Shown here piece by piece: positions 24,124 through 35,825 of a stretch of DNA of 64,000 nt. How positions within the stretch are numbered: position 1 is the first letter of the stretch; each line of letters begins with the position of its first letter. The DNA comes from Phalacrocorax aristotelis (lineage: Eukaryota > Chordata > Aves > Suliformes > Phalacrocoracidae), in NCBI RefSeq assembly GCF_949628215.1, contig NC_134297.1, positions 2,232,001 through 2,296,000 on the forward strand, given 5' to 3'. The position numbers were made by a program, and so were the translations under genes. The notes under the pieces are model-generated. The model was not told where the DNA came from. It ran no database searches and was given only the letters and a program-made list of their open reading frames with translations.

Positions 24124-24527
24124 ACTGAATGCCACAATGTGAACTGCTATATAATACTGTGTGTCACCTCTGTGTTGTATCAATGATATCAGAGTACGAG
24201 CCTCCCAACCCATGGAAGATCAACTATGAAACAAGCTGTGCAGCAGTGATGGAACGATGACTGACTCGGTATGCAGCAACCCAACGCCACACACCATCTC
24301 TCCCACCCGGAAAGACTGATACAACAGATGGAGCCCAGAGTCATGGACTGGGTGAACTCAATGGACATTTTAATGGACATTTTACAGGGAAGGTCCATGA
24401 ACTAAGGGAATGATGTCTGTGTATTATGTTAAAGGATGGGAAGGGGAGGGGTGGTGGTTGGTACGGTTGTATTGCATCATATGGGACCTGGGCATGGTGT
24501 AAATGGTATGGAATAAGGGGTGGAGAA
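24124..24527 (+). mobile_element. Post-pol spacer and polypurine run of the ERV-L provirus
   Basis: About 400 bp without an open frame. It ends in purine-rich sequence (GGAATAAGGGGTGGAGAA) directly before the 3' LTR, consistent with the plus-strand primer. No envelope sequence was found. Confidence 0.7.
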
Positions 24528-25021
24528 TGTGCTGGTTTTGGCTGAGAAGGGGTTAATTCTCCTCACTGTGGGGGTCGGCTGCCTCTCCAGCTTCCCGCGC
24601 TCTGCCGCGTGGCGGGGGGGGGCTGGGAGGGGCAGGGCTGTGGTGGGGGCGGCTGACCCCGACTGGCCAATGGCAGGTTCATTCCATACCATGTGACACC
24701 ATGACCAGTATATTGAGGGGGGGCAGTGGCAGCGCGGGGGCGGCGCGGCGTCGGGTCGGCGGGCGGCGAGCGGCTGCGGCGCGTGCGGTTTGTTCCGGCG
24801 GTTCGTTCCCCCTCTCCCCTCCCTTCCCCCCTCCCCCGGGGCTTTGCGCCCCTCGTTGTTCTCCTTTACATTGCATTTCTACTGTTGTTTCTTTTAATTT
24901 TAATTATTAAACTGTTCTTATCCCAACCCACGAGCGTTACCCTTCTGATTCTCTCCCCCATCTACCGGTGGGGGAGTGAGCGAGCGGCTGTGTGGGGCTG
25001 AGCTGCCGCTAAACCACAACA
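24528..25021 (+). repeat. 3' LTR of the ERV-L provirus
   Basis: 494 bp, starting TGTGCTGGTTTTGGC and ending AAACCACAACA, uninterrupted. It pairs with 17944-18427 plus 19000-19010 and is followed by the target duplication TGCCC. Confidence 0.93.
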
Positions 25022-25026
25022 TGCCC

Positions 25027-25880
25027 TAATGCCTAGTCAGCATTATAAACAAAAAATCAAAGCATGGAGATTCCACTTAACATTGCCAAACCCTACGAAC
25101 TGTACAAAATATTCCAAAGTTCGCTTTTCTGTTTTTTTAATGGCCTTAGTGTCCCATCACCAGAGAGTGCTTGCCACTGCAGTTAGAGCAGCATGTGGAG
25201 CATGAAGCAGTCCACAGTCACCAAAGGCAGTGCTCACATTCCGGAAAGCATCACGCTTTGGGGCTGCAGCAGTTAGAAATGAGTAATTGCTCTCGCCATT
25301 TTATTTATTTGCAATTAGTACGTACCTGGGGAACAATTTACAGCCAGTAAATTAGCTCTCCATTAGCCTGGCTTCGACTACTAGCCAGAGTTTTGGCTGT
25401 CTGTTCTCGTGAGAGGAGCGTGAATTCCTCCTCTGGAGCAACTTATGTACAAAGGGATGGAAGATAATTTGGAGGTTTCCCCCCAGGCACCAGTGATTTA
25501 TTGCTCAGTAATGTTGTTTTAAAGAACTAGACACGCACAAACGCTGCTTTCAATTCTAACCGGGCTTCCCCCGAGGCAGACGCAATCTTTACGGGCAACT
25601 TGCAAGCGTGCGGAGAAGGGGAAGTCTACGTGCCGCCGGCTTGTACCTGTTTCAAAACTGCTACTTGAGATTTTACGGACCAAACAAACGAACTGCAACA
25701 TGCTGGTGTAGAAACAAGACAAGTCCTCTGATGACATCTATGTGAGATAACGGGAGTCGCAAAAAGCTTCCTTTCTAACCTCAGATTTGCATGATTTGCT
25801 TTCGCCACCGAGGAGGGGAAGTACCGCGGAATAAATGCAGACGTAGACAGATATCTTGGGAAAGAGTCCCAATTTCCTCC
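25027..25880. other. Intergenic, nothing recognised
   Basis: Host sequence between the provirus and the next CpG island. No exon, repeat family or conserved frame was recognised. Confidence 0.4.
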
Positions 25881-26825
25881 ACAGTTTGTTCAGGCGGTTT
25901 ATTTTGTCGTACGGTGATGCAAGCCGCTATAACCCTCCCTATCCGTAAATCGCGCGAACAGCCGCCAGCTCCCGCCGCAGAGACCGCTCTCCTCCCTGTT
26001 GGCAGAACCGCACGAAGGCGCCCGGCAGCGGCGCCGGCCTCGGGAAAGCCTTCGCCGTAGCCCAGCCGCGACCCTGCCGCCCGAGATACGCCTGCACGGG
26101 GGCGGCCGGCAGCGGGCCAGGCCGGGGTCCGAGCGGGCGGGCTCCGGCGGCGGGAGCAGGCGCCGGCCGTCCCCGCCCCTCCGCCGGCTGCGTTCGCCCC
26201 TTCCGTCTCGCAGCGCTCGGCTGCAGCCCGCCGAGGAGCGAGGTAGGACCGGCGCCGCCTCTGTGCCCCGCTCTCCCCGGGAGCCGCCCGCCCGCCCCCG
26301 CCGCGCAGCTGGAAGCTGCGGGAGCAGCCCGGCCGGGAGCGCAGGCTGCGCCCGGGTCTGCCTGCGTTAGGCCGGGGGGTGGGGAGGCGGGGAAGGAGGG
26401 TAGGGGACCCTGCACTACTGCCTCCCGGCGCGGAGCAGCGGCGGGGGCCGGGACAGAGCAGAGCAGCCCAGCAGGCGCGGGGGGACGCCGCTCCCCGCGC
26501 GTTTGCGACTCGGGCGGGACATCCCGCCGCGGGACCTGCAGCTGTCCCTTCCCCGCGGCTGCAGCCAGCGGCGGAGCGTTGCCCTGCGCCCGGGCTGGCG
26601 ATGGAGGGCATCCCTGGGGCGGCCCGCAGGCCGGCTGCGGCAGCGGCCCGCCCGCTGGCAGCCCCGCGCCGCGCCGCGCCCTCCCGGTACCCGCGCTGCC
26701 GCGGGCTCCGCTCCAGCGGGGCCGCGAGTGGGGCTCGCCCGCTCCGCTTCCCTGCACCCCTCCTCCGCGGGGCGACGCGTTACAGTCTTTTTAGCTTCGA
26801 CCGCTCCTTTCAGACGTGCTTGGTG
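25880..26825 (+). promoter_or_regulatory. CpG island, candidate upstream promoter of IL18
   Basis: About 900 bp of GC- and CpG-rich DNA. On the plus strand, possible first-exon donors are CGAG/GTAGGA near 26242 and CTTG/GTGAGA near 26822, either of which could splice to the IL18 coding exon 1 acceptor at 29586. Open frames on both strands here are rich in A, P, G and R and have no homology that I recognise. Assignment to IL18 rests on position and strand only; an unannotated noncoding RNA could also start here. Confidence 0.45.
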
Positions 26826-29586
26826 AGAGATGTAACTATGGTTTACTACGCATCAGGGCAAGAAGCGTCGTCATTTTATACTTTTTACCCATTGAACCAA
26901 GGGCCACCTCTAATCCTTTATCAATAGCTCCTGCCCATGCCTTCCCCGCTGCTTTAGAACAGCAGCCTAGTCCTTGACTTCTTGGTTTACGTCATTACAC
27001 GTGAGGCATGCACTGTTTGGTGGTGCGGTACTTCGTTTCAAAGGCTCGGGTATGCGTGTTTGGGAACAAAGATGTCGTCCTCTGCTGTGAACCTGAGGGT
27101 CTTCTCTGCACAGACCAGCTAGAACTATAGACCATATGAAAAATGGGATGAGAAAAAAAAAATCACTCTGAAATACATTCCTCAAAGTGCTTTACGAGAG
27201 GGACAAGGAAATGGCTGTGATTTCCTCACCCCAAGCCCTAAGGCTGATGAACGTCATTATTTACTTGAGTGGGCATTGCTCAGTTGTTGGGTGTAGTAAG
27301 TCTTTGCCAAGTGGTGAAAAAGCCTTGGAGGCAAGATAAATGTTTTGACTGCATAATAAATTCACAGTGCAAGGGACAGTTCTTCTCATGGTTTACCTAG
27401 CTTTAACACATTTGTTACGCTTACTATTTCTGTGGCTAGTGCAAGGGGAAAGAATCCATTGACAGGAGTTGGTAGGTTTGAGTGAAGCACTTCATATTCT
27501 AGACTATTTATAAAAAGTGATTTCGGTGTTTTTATAATCAGTGGTGTTGGCTTTGCTTATTTGATGCTGTATGATCAAGTTCTTGTGCATTTTGCTGTGA
27601 CTGTCTCCTCCTGGGTATTGTATGCAGAGGCTAGGGACGTAGCTCCAGGCTGAAGGCTTCATACAGATGCTGGGCTCCTAAAGATTAGGTGAAGTGATGG
27701 TGAATGTCAGTGTGCGTGTTCCTTTGTGCATCTGGCCAGAAATTCTACACCAGTCACAAAGCTGAGCAAATCAGGTCTTGTAGATAGTAAAGTAACTAGT
27801 TGTTATTTCTGGAAAGTTAAACGCATTTATTTCTAAAAACGTAGATAAAAGTAAGAACATTCATAGACAGAAAGCATTTTAGGAAAATCAACAAAAAAAT
27901 TACTAAGATACAGATCAAAATGAAACAGGAAGGAAAGTGACAACTTTCATTTCAGAAAATTAGTGGCATAGAAGAGGACATTTTAGAACTGTTTACTGCC
28001 AGAGAAAGAATGACCTTTTTTCCCACATCTTCCTCTGTCATAAGAATACGACAGGAAACCTTATTCTTATTCTCGCTTTTCTCCTACCTTCATGCTATCT
28101 TAATTTTGAAGAGGATCTCATAATCAGTTTTAAAATAAAAACATTTTAGTGTGTGTTTTTTAGAATTATTCCTTCCAATGGCAACCGTCCCAACAGCAAT
28201 AAAATTACTGAAATACTAGACTTTACAGTTCAACTACGAGTCAATACAGGTGACCCCACATAACTTTTATTTTGTAATTTTTTTCCACTGGTGCAGTGCT
28301 AAAACTGAAGATACAGAGACATTTGTGGCCTGCAAAGCAATACAATCTGTTCAGATATATCTCTTTTCTGCCAGCATAAACAGAAACTTTATGATAGAAG
28401 AAAACAGATGGGTGCGCTTATAGAAATGGAATGGCTATAGCAAGTTTATGACCATCACTGTTCTTGTGTTTTACATGTTAAACGTATACATTGTTTTATC
28501 CATTAAACAGATTGAGAGTGTGACATACGCTCAGTCACTATGTCAGAAAGCTAAAGAATATGAAGTTTATCTGTCTGGCTCTTAACTGTATGAGGATGAG
28601 GATACAAATGAAGCTAAACCCAGTTATTCTTCTGGAGTTCTTGGAGGGGGTTGTGTATTGACATAAGTGGCAAAGTGCAGCCCTGGTCTAGTTCTAAATT
28701 AACCCTGAAGTGTGTAGAAAAGGGGCTGGAACCTCTCAGGTGCAGAAGCTGTCTTGTCTTCAATGATCAGTTCAGGTTTGTGGTGGTTGTTTTTTTTTTT
28801 GTAAAATGACTTGTTATTCCCAAGGGAAATACATCATCTTCACTTTTCTCTGTCACTCTTGAAAGAGAACAGCTGTGAAATCAAGCTCGTAATTCAGCCT
28901 GAGTTAAAGTTAAAACACCATAAGCAAATCCCTGCTACTGCAAAATAAACTACATCCCAACTTCTCTAGGAACCTAAACAATTCCAGCTCAAGATGCAAA
29001 AGATACAGGCGTTCCGAAGGGGAAGTCAAAGGTGGACTAAGTTCTGGGTATTTTGGAAGCTCTCTCTTTATAGAGGGAACCTGGAAAGATCAGTCTTTGT
29101 AGACAATATAACTTTTATGGCTTAATGGCCAGTAACAGGGTGCTTAGTCCAGTCTTAGTCACCTCCTTATTTGAAAACTAGAAACAGAAAAATTGAATGA
29201 CCATACGATAGTAAGATAATTTTTGCAGGCCCAAGAGAAGAGAACTAATGTGATGAAGTATGTTCATGAAGCTACTTACTAGCATTTTCACAGAAAGATA
29301 AAATAGTAATGAATAATTATTTATTCCCGTGTAACACCGTGTAAGTCAATGAAAAATTTTGTAAAATAACAGAACTTGAAGAATGCTCTGTGTTGTTCTA
29401 AATAATTATAAAAGGCAACAGGAGGAAACCAGTTATTGAAAAAAGCAATTTTTCAACAGGTGGTGAAACATGCCAGCCTTTTAATGTTACTGTGCACTAG
29501 AAGAGAGCTAGCCCAAGAACTCCCTTGCCTTATATAGTAAGAAGCATTGTTCTTAACTCTGAATCCTCTCCATGTGTTTTTGGCAG
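26826..29586. other. Probable IL18 5' intron or intergenic DNA
   Basis: No coding exon was recognised. The stretch ends in a good acceptor (TGTTTTTGGCAG at 29575-29586), showing that at least one noncoding exon of IL18 lies upstream. Confidence 0.45.
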
Positions 29587-29593
29587 AGTGAAG

Positions 29594-32500
29594 ATGAGCG
29601 ATGAAGAGATTCTTCTGTGTGCAGTACGACTTGGAGAAAACTTCTGCCTCTATTTTGCAGGTAATTACTACCACTGCTGAAATAGACGCACTGTGTCTTA
29701 TTTCTGCATATAAGGTCAAAAGCTGATGTACAATTCAACCCTTTCCTTGTGTTGGCATCCCTGGTTTTGTGGAATCCGGTTTTCCAGGCCCATGTTACCT
29801 GAGCAATCCTCAAACCAGTTATAATCCCCACCTACTTAGAAGAATGATAGTTCTTAGATTATGGAGCCAGGCTGTTCACTGCAAAAAGAATGCGGGTTTG
29901 AGACAGCTGTCCCAATGTGTTAACAGGTCAGTACCATATTAGTGCTGAACACCTTAAGCAATTGGTAACTTTCTGTTTGAATACTGATTAAAAACAATTC
30001 CTTTATCAGTCTGATTTAACCTAATTTACCCATAAGCTTCAGTTTGAAGTACTGTGAGCCAAGTACCTGACTAAGCGGAATATGTGTTGTTTCATACAAT
30101 ACATTCCTGTAAAGGACACTCAGAAGGGTTGGAATGCTGTGGGGTGGACTTCGAGTAAGTGCATAATTTCCCAATCTTATAGGATATAGTTAGGAAACTG
30201 TCTCTTCTTTAGAAGCAATCAATTTGCGATGACTGTTTCTGTCCTTTTGCTCACTTAGAATAAAGGTGCTGATGAAAATAAAAATTTGCATGGCATTTTT
30301 TCCTTGGTTGTAGGCTTAAGCTGGTGTGAGCTGCTCACCCTTAAGTAACCCTAAAACATTTTGCATGACTCTTGGTTTGGTGGTAACTCCAGTTCTCAAA
30401 TGACTGGTGGTTTCATCATTCTGTTGGGTTTGTTATGCTCGCAAAACCCACTCTCAAGTTAGAACAGCTCAGCTTGGTGAGTTAGTGATACTGGGGAGTA
30501 CAAGTGGAAATGCGTAGGTGGCTGGCTGGCTGGCTTCCAATCTTGCAGAACAAAAGTGGGTAGAAAGTGGTTTCTTTTTTGGGCGTAGAGCTTAATGTTC
30601 TTTTTTCTTTCCTTTTTTTTTCATTGTTCGCTTGGAACCAAGATGATGATGGTAAGCTCAAAGTTCCTTGTTTATTAACTTCATTATCAGTTTTACATGA
30701 ACTAACCTACTCATGCTTACTAACCCACAAATGCTTTGTGTGCCTTCGAGAACAAGTTTTCAAACTGATAATGGCTACCATGAAAAAGAGAGCTACAGAT
30801 CTCTTTCTTCTGAAGCTGATGTTGCTTTGCTTCCTCCTAAGGTACAGGGTATTGGCTTCCCTAACAGAAGGACCTCTTAACGCATTCTCATTGTTGGGCA
30901 AAAGAGAGATCTGTTGCTTCTGAACTCTCATTAGCGGATACAGTAGCTTCTCTTGCTTATACATCCAGACTGCTGTATTCTGGGAGGTCCTTCTGTCTTG
31001 CCTGGGTTGCTACAAGCGAGGGGTGGAAAGAATGACATAGCCTTCATTTTGTTTGAGATTGCCATTCTAAGAATTTATTTCACCCGATATCCTTAATAAC
31101 AGTTTGGTACAGGCTTAATCTTGTCAAGATCTGAGGAGAATACAGCTAAAATATTTGACCCTCTTCACTTAATATTTCTACAGGGCTGGAATGCGATGCC
31201 TTTTGTCAGGAAAAAACTCTCGCCCAAGTCCTTCGAAATGTAAATAGCCAGTTGCTTGTGGTTCGACCAGATTTAAACATGGCAGCTTTTGAAGATGTGA
31301 CAGATCAGGAGATGAAATCTGGTATACCACTTTTCAAATATATACTCTAACTACTACACTGTTTCTTTATTCTAGATGTGCTTTTGTTCTTTGCAATCAC
31401 TGACTCTATATTATGAGACAGCGTGAAGGCTTAAACTTCATTTATAAAAATAAAGCTAAGCTAAGCAAGCTGAAATTTTGTGCCTTGTGCATTGGTAAGG
31501 GATTAGATACCTGGATTAGGCTGAGGCCTGCAGGGTGTCCCGTGCAGGAAAGGGCTGCTGAGATTTTTGGTTAGCTCTGATCACAAATTAAGTTCCTACA
31601 CAGAAACGTATTGTTTGATTACAAAAAATCATTTTTATGTTTAAACAGAGAATGTATTTAGCACTAAAAGCTGTTACTTTCTTCTAATAGCAGTAGTTAA
31701 CAATATACTTATGGTTTTGGCTTTGATTTTTTTTGGGGGGGGACACACACGACCCTCAGCAATTCCTTTAGAACTATATTTGCTGAACACTTATTTACAG
31801 ATCACATATATACAGATGTAATCTGATTTACAGATGAGTGTTTACAAATCCAGTTCTCACTTTATGCATGCATGTAAATGGATCTGCACATCCTACCCAT
31901 ACTAACTGGTAACTTCATATGCTTTCTTGCAAATTCAAAATCTTGGTTATTGAATGATTGCAAAAAGTCAAACCTATGATACCAGCAGTCATAAAAATTT
32001 GAGTCCTGGCTGTCCCGTCAGGAAGAGTGTCCTGGGAAGACAGCAGTAGCCAGTGGAACAGTAAGACATAGTACGGTGAAGTTGTTGCAGCTCTCTCCTG
32101 AGCAGACTATTAATAATAAACACTTTATATTTAGGCAACGGAATGCACTTCAACATTCACTATTACAAAACCACCACTCCTTCAGCAGGGATGCCTGTTG
32201 CATTCAGCATCCGGGTAGAAGATAAAAGTTATTACATGTGTTGTGAGAAAGAATGTGGGAAAATGATAGTTCGATTTAGGGTAAGTATCTCCTTTCCATA
32301 CCTTATGTATATATAAGTAGTAGGCAAAATTAAGAATTCAAATGTGTGTGAGCTGAAACAAAACTGCTCAGGTCGTGTGCTAGGACTAACCCATTCTTTT
32401 TTTCTTCCTCAGGAAGGAGAAGTTCCCAAAGAAATTCCTGGTGAAAGTAATGTAATCTTTTTCAAAAAGACATTTACACCTTGTAGCTCCAGAGCGTTTA

Positions 32501-32628
32501 AGTTTGAATACTCACTAGAAAAAGGAATGTTCTTGGCCTTTGAGGAAGAAGGTTGCTTAAGAAAATTAATTCTAAAGAAAATATCACGAGAAGATGAAGT
32601 GGATGAAACCATGAAGATAAGTTTCTAA
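29594..32628 (+). CDS. IL18: IL18, interleukin-18 precursor
   Basis: IL18 is an IL-1-family cytokine made as an inactive cytosolic precursor, matured by caspase-1-type proteases and driving interferon-gamma responses. Five coding exons: 29594-29660, 30643-30651, 31184-31321, 32135-32280 and 32413-32628. They sum to 576 nt, or 191 residues. There is no signal peptide, as expected. The prodomain ends at LECD30/A31, the likely processing site. Beta-trefoil blocks include VRPDLNMAAFEDVTDQEMKS, GMHFNIHYYKTTTPSAGMPV, YYMCCEKECGKMIVRF, NVIFFKKTFTPCSS, FEYSLEKGMFLAFEEEG and LRKLILKK, close to the chicken protein as remembered. The second coding exon is only 9 nt. The ATG at 29594 is the first in the exon. 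Polyadenylation signal AATAAA lies at 33176. Confidence 0.95.
30643..30651 (+). other. IL18: IL18 9-nt micro-exon (ATGATGATG)
   Basis: The micro-exon is preceded by a long pyrimidine tract (30601-30630) and acceptor ACCAAG, and followed by donor GTAAGC. It keeps phase 1 on both sides and adds three aspartates, giving YFADDDGLECD; compare human YFIAEDDENLESD, whose equivalent exon is 12 nt. Skipping it would keep the frame. Confidence 0.8.
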
Positions 32629-33175
32629 CTTCAGTCAGAATGAAAGTCACAAGCTATGACATACTTCAGCAGTCTTAAAATATATTTTGGCTTTTTATAA
32701 AAGAAATCTTATTGTTTCTTCATTTAAGGCAAGCCAGTTTTATGTTTTTTAGCTACCATAAATCAGTACAAATTATCGGCAAAAAGCAGAAGGATGTTTT
32801 CCAGTCAGATAAGAGGAAAGAGAATTACAGAATGGAGAAACAAGAATGTGCATGCCTACATTGTCCTGTATAGTCTGATGCCTAAAATCTTTACTGCCTG
32901 TTGATGAAACAGCTTTCGGATTGTGTGTCTCGCAGGTGAAATAGAGCTATTTTGGGGAGAGAGAAAACCACTTAAAATAACAGATTTCATAAGCAGACCA
33001 TGCACCTGGCCAATAACCACCTTATTAGTTTTTTGTATGAAGATTATTTCCTGAGAGCATTAATCTGTTATACAGTGACATTCTCACCCTCAGCTAAAGT
33101 AGAAAGAGACAATTTTTAACTTACTGGAAACTGTTGCTTAGAAAACTGTTAACTTACCTGAACAATTAAAGTTCT

Positions 33176-33181
33176 AATAAA
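33176..33181 (+). terminator. IL18 polyadenylation signal
   Basis: AATAAA about 550 bases after the IL18 stop, followed by a T/G-containing stretch. It is the first canonical hexamer in the 3' UTR that I saw. Confidence 0.6.
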
Positions 33182-33199
33182 GCAGTTTGTCCTCAGAGG

Positions 33200-35673
33200 G
33201 CCCAAGAAAAAAAAATTATGCTTTTATGTAAAGTTAACAGTAAATTGTAGGGTAGTGATGGAATGAAACAGCGATGGCTGGCTCCCATAAGGACCTTATC
33301 TTCGCCTGTGTATGTAGCAATGCAGCATACATTGGGGTCAAGCTGTGAACTCCATTTCACATTCGGAGCTGAGCAAGCACTGGATCTCACCAAAACCAAA
33401 ATTAATGTAATGCATTCTGAATATTTAATATTGAGGAAATGGATAGGGCACATATTAGTCTTTTTTTCTACTTAAAAGCATTGGTCTTCCTCTTTTATTC
33501 CGACTGCAGGTAGCAATAACCTGGACATTGGTTGCAGCTAGGGTCCTGGGTCTTCAGCTTGCCATGCAGAAGAGCTGGTACAGTTGTCATACCCCACACA
33601 GGCAGAAGTAATCAGACAAAACAGGAAGTCCTCTATCTGCCATGAAATGGAGGAAAATCCTCACACTTGCAGAAGAGATAAGACAACTCTCAAGACTTGT
33701 TTTGGTAAAAACCAAACCTAAGCTATAATTTCAGGGGCTTTAAAAAAGCACAGAGACATGAAACTGCTGTGATACCCCTGACTGTCTCAGCTTTTCATGT
33801 TATGCTGCTCCTGCCATTTCACCTACCTAGCTGCTACAGGAGCACCTAGAGGCCGTAAGAAACCAATTACTTGGAATCAGGTACAGCCCCCACTGAGTGC
33901 ACTATCGCTTAGGAAGAATTCACTGGCAGGGCCTAAACTCAAGAATATAACACATCTGGATACCCAGTAGGACTGAGTCATAGTTTAATATGTCTGATGA
34001 ATGTTCAAAAACGGGATTAGACCAAATGGTTACTGCCATCACAATAATTAAGAGCAAAAGTTAACAGTAGGTACAGGGAACTGATTCAGTTTCAGTAGGA
34101 CTGATGAACCCATGGAATTCATAGAGAAAGGTTGTGATCATTACATTTTAATTCTTGCCTCAAAACCACAATGAACTGGTCTCAGAGGTGCTAGCCCTTA
34201 ACATCATAGGTCTGTACTACTACGTTCTGTTCTTAAATAACTCATTTTTCACAGAAGGTGTCTTAAAAACCACATAGATATACCTCTTGCGTTTGGCCTC
34301 AAAAGAGGAAATATTAAACGCTTTCTATGTTACATGCTCCGATTGTATAGCGGTACTTACCAATGACTCATACATATGCATCTTCCTCACTATAACAAAA
34401 TAATGAATGTCACATTGATCTCTAAACCAGACCACGTCAGATGGAAGCAACCGTCTTAATTCTGATCACAAGATTAGCAAAACAGAAGCGGCCAGCTACA
34501 TGATATTTTCCATGAATACATGAATAAGTAAAAAATAAATAAAAATTTCCAATCCCGATTTTAAAAAATTAAAAGTCTTGGAGAATTCAAACAGCAACTT
34601 ATTAATTCTGTGTATTGCATAACCAGACTGATGGTAACGCAAAATTGTGTTCCTCTTACTGTTAATAGTACCACAGAAGTACCATTAGAATGTGGAAACC
34701 GTTAACCACTCCTTACTACTATGGAAGTCAGAAAAGACAAAGGAGATAAAGGAGAGAACAAAGTTAAGCAGATTCTCATTTCCCCCCTAAAATGCTTTAA
34801 ACCCTAAAGACATAGAGAAGAATGCTGCCACAGTCTCATGTCAAGCTATGACAGAAAAGATATGTTTGTTGTCTTTTCAGTCACAAAAGAAAACGTGTAC
34901 CAGTGCTTATTCAGAAAACAAACCCCAAAAAATCTTGCAGGTGAACATACAGGTTCCAGGAAAACTAGGAAAACTATATGGTATTTATGCCTCCACGAAT
35001 TAATGTACAGAAGTCTTTTTTTCTTTTAGGTCAATTATTGCTGTATTTCTAATGGACATTACTCTTGTATTAAGTCTAAGTTACCTCTTTAAGTATTGAG
35101 GACAATACATATTGATAAGAATATTTTTTGGTTTGTAACACCTAAATGAAGTAACATCTAAATGAAGTCCTGTTGCAGAGCAACAGTATGAACCGTAACA
35201 TAACAGTGTGAATTAGTATTTTAACTTGATTTTAGGGAAAAAAATTATCTGCAGAGAAAACATTTTAAGTAACCAAAAAGTAATAAAAACCGTTCAGAAG
35301 CACACACACATTTCTGTAAATTTTTTATTTTATGGATTAAGAAAAAAGTATTCCCATTTCTACATCAACTCTCAGGGTCCAAAGAGTTACAGGGTGTGCC
35401 TTACATACAGTTCAGTTGTTGTGATGTCAGAAATAACAGCTAAATTTTCCGCAAGACAAGTTTGTTTTACAAAATAGGAAACCAAACAGTTACTTTAGAA
35501 ACACACTCATTAAAGCTGCCATTACAAGGAAAGTTACCTTCAGCTACCTAAGTCTGTCATTGATGTAATTAATTTCTCCCAATTTACAGTGCAGCTTAAA
35601 TCAATTCACTCTCACCTGGACATTATCCACTTTAAATAGACTTTTTCTTTTCTAACACTTCTGCTGTTGGATA
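33200..35673. other. Intergenic between the 3' ends of IL18 and SDHD; nothing recognised
   Basis: The two flanking genes converge here. Only short open frames without splice context are present, and no repeat family was recognised. Confidence 0.45.
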
Positions 35674-35679
35674 TTTATT
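35674..35679 (-). terminator. SDHD polyadenylation signal candidate
   Basis: TTTATT on plus (AATAAA on minus), about 150 bases after the SDHD stop codon. Confidence 0.55.
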
Positions 35680-35825
35680 TCTAAAAGACTAACTCTGAAC
35701 TTGCAGCAATATGTACATACTCTGGACCCTTGGTTATTAATTTGTTTCGCATGAAACGTTGGTAAAAATATGACGAAGCAGAGGCAACGGTGAACAATTG
35801 AGTTTGTCAAGGACTCGGTTACATG

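Larger units (their letters stand above)
17944..25021 (+). mobile_element. ERV-L (class III) type provirus, near complete, young
   Basis: The order is 5' LTR, primer-binding site, gag region, protease-RT-RNase H-integrase, polypurine run, 3' LTR. The element is flanked by the 5-bp target duplication TGCCC at 17939-17943 and 25022-25026. The RT active-site region reads HIDDIIVWG and the LTR starts TGTGCTGGTTTTGGC, as in bird ERV-L families. No env gene was found. Counting by eye, the two LTRs differ at about a dozen of roughly 494 aligned positions plus one G-run length change (about 2.4%). At an assumed neutral bird rate near 2e-9 per site per year this gives very roughly 6 million years. The pol region looks whole; the gag region is broken by a few changes, so the element is a fossil. 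It sits between TEX12 and IL18 in the sense orientation of IL18. Confidence 0.93.

Noticed and set aside
19598-24398. Minus-strand open frames under the provirus
   Set aside because: Shadows of the long pol frame and of gag on the opposite strand, with no independent homology.
25781-26757. Two open frames of more than 270 codons on minus in the CpG island
   Set aside because: The composition is almost entirely A, G, P and R, the two frames overlap each other, and neither resembles a protein family; openness follows from the lack of AT-rich stop codons.
30518-30535. Short TGGC tandem repeat
   Set aside because: Only about four units; too short to be a meaningful microsatellite.
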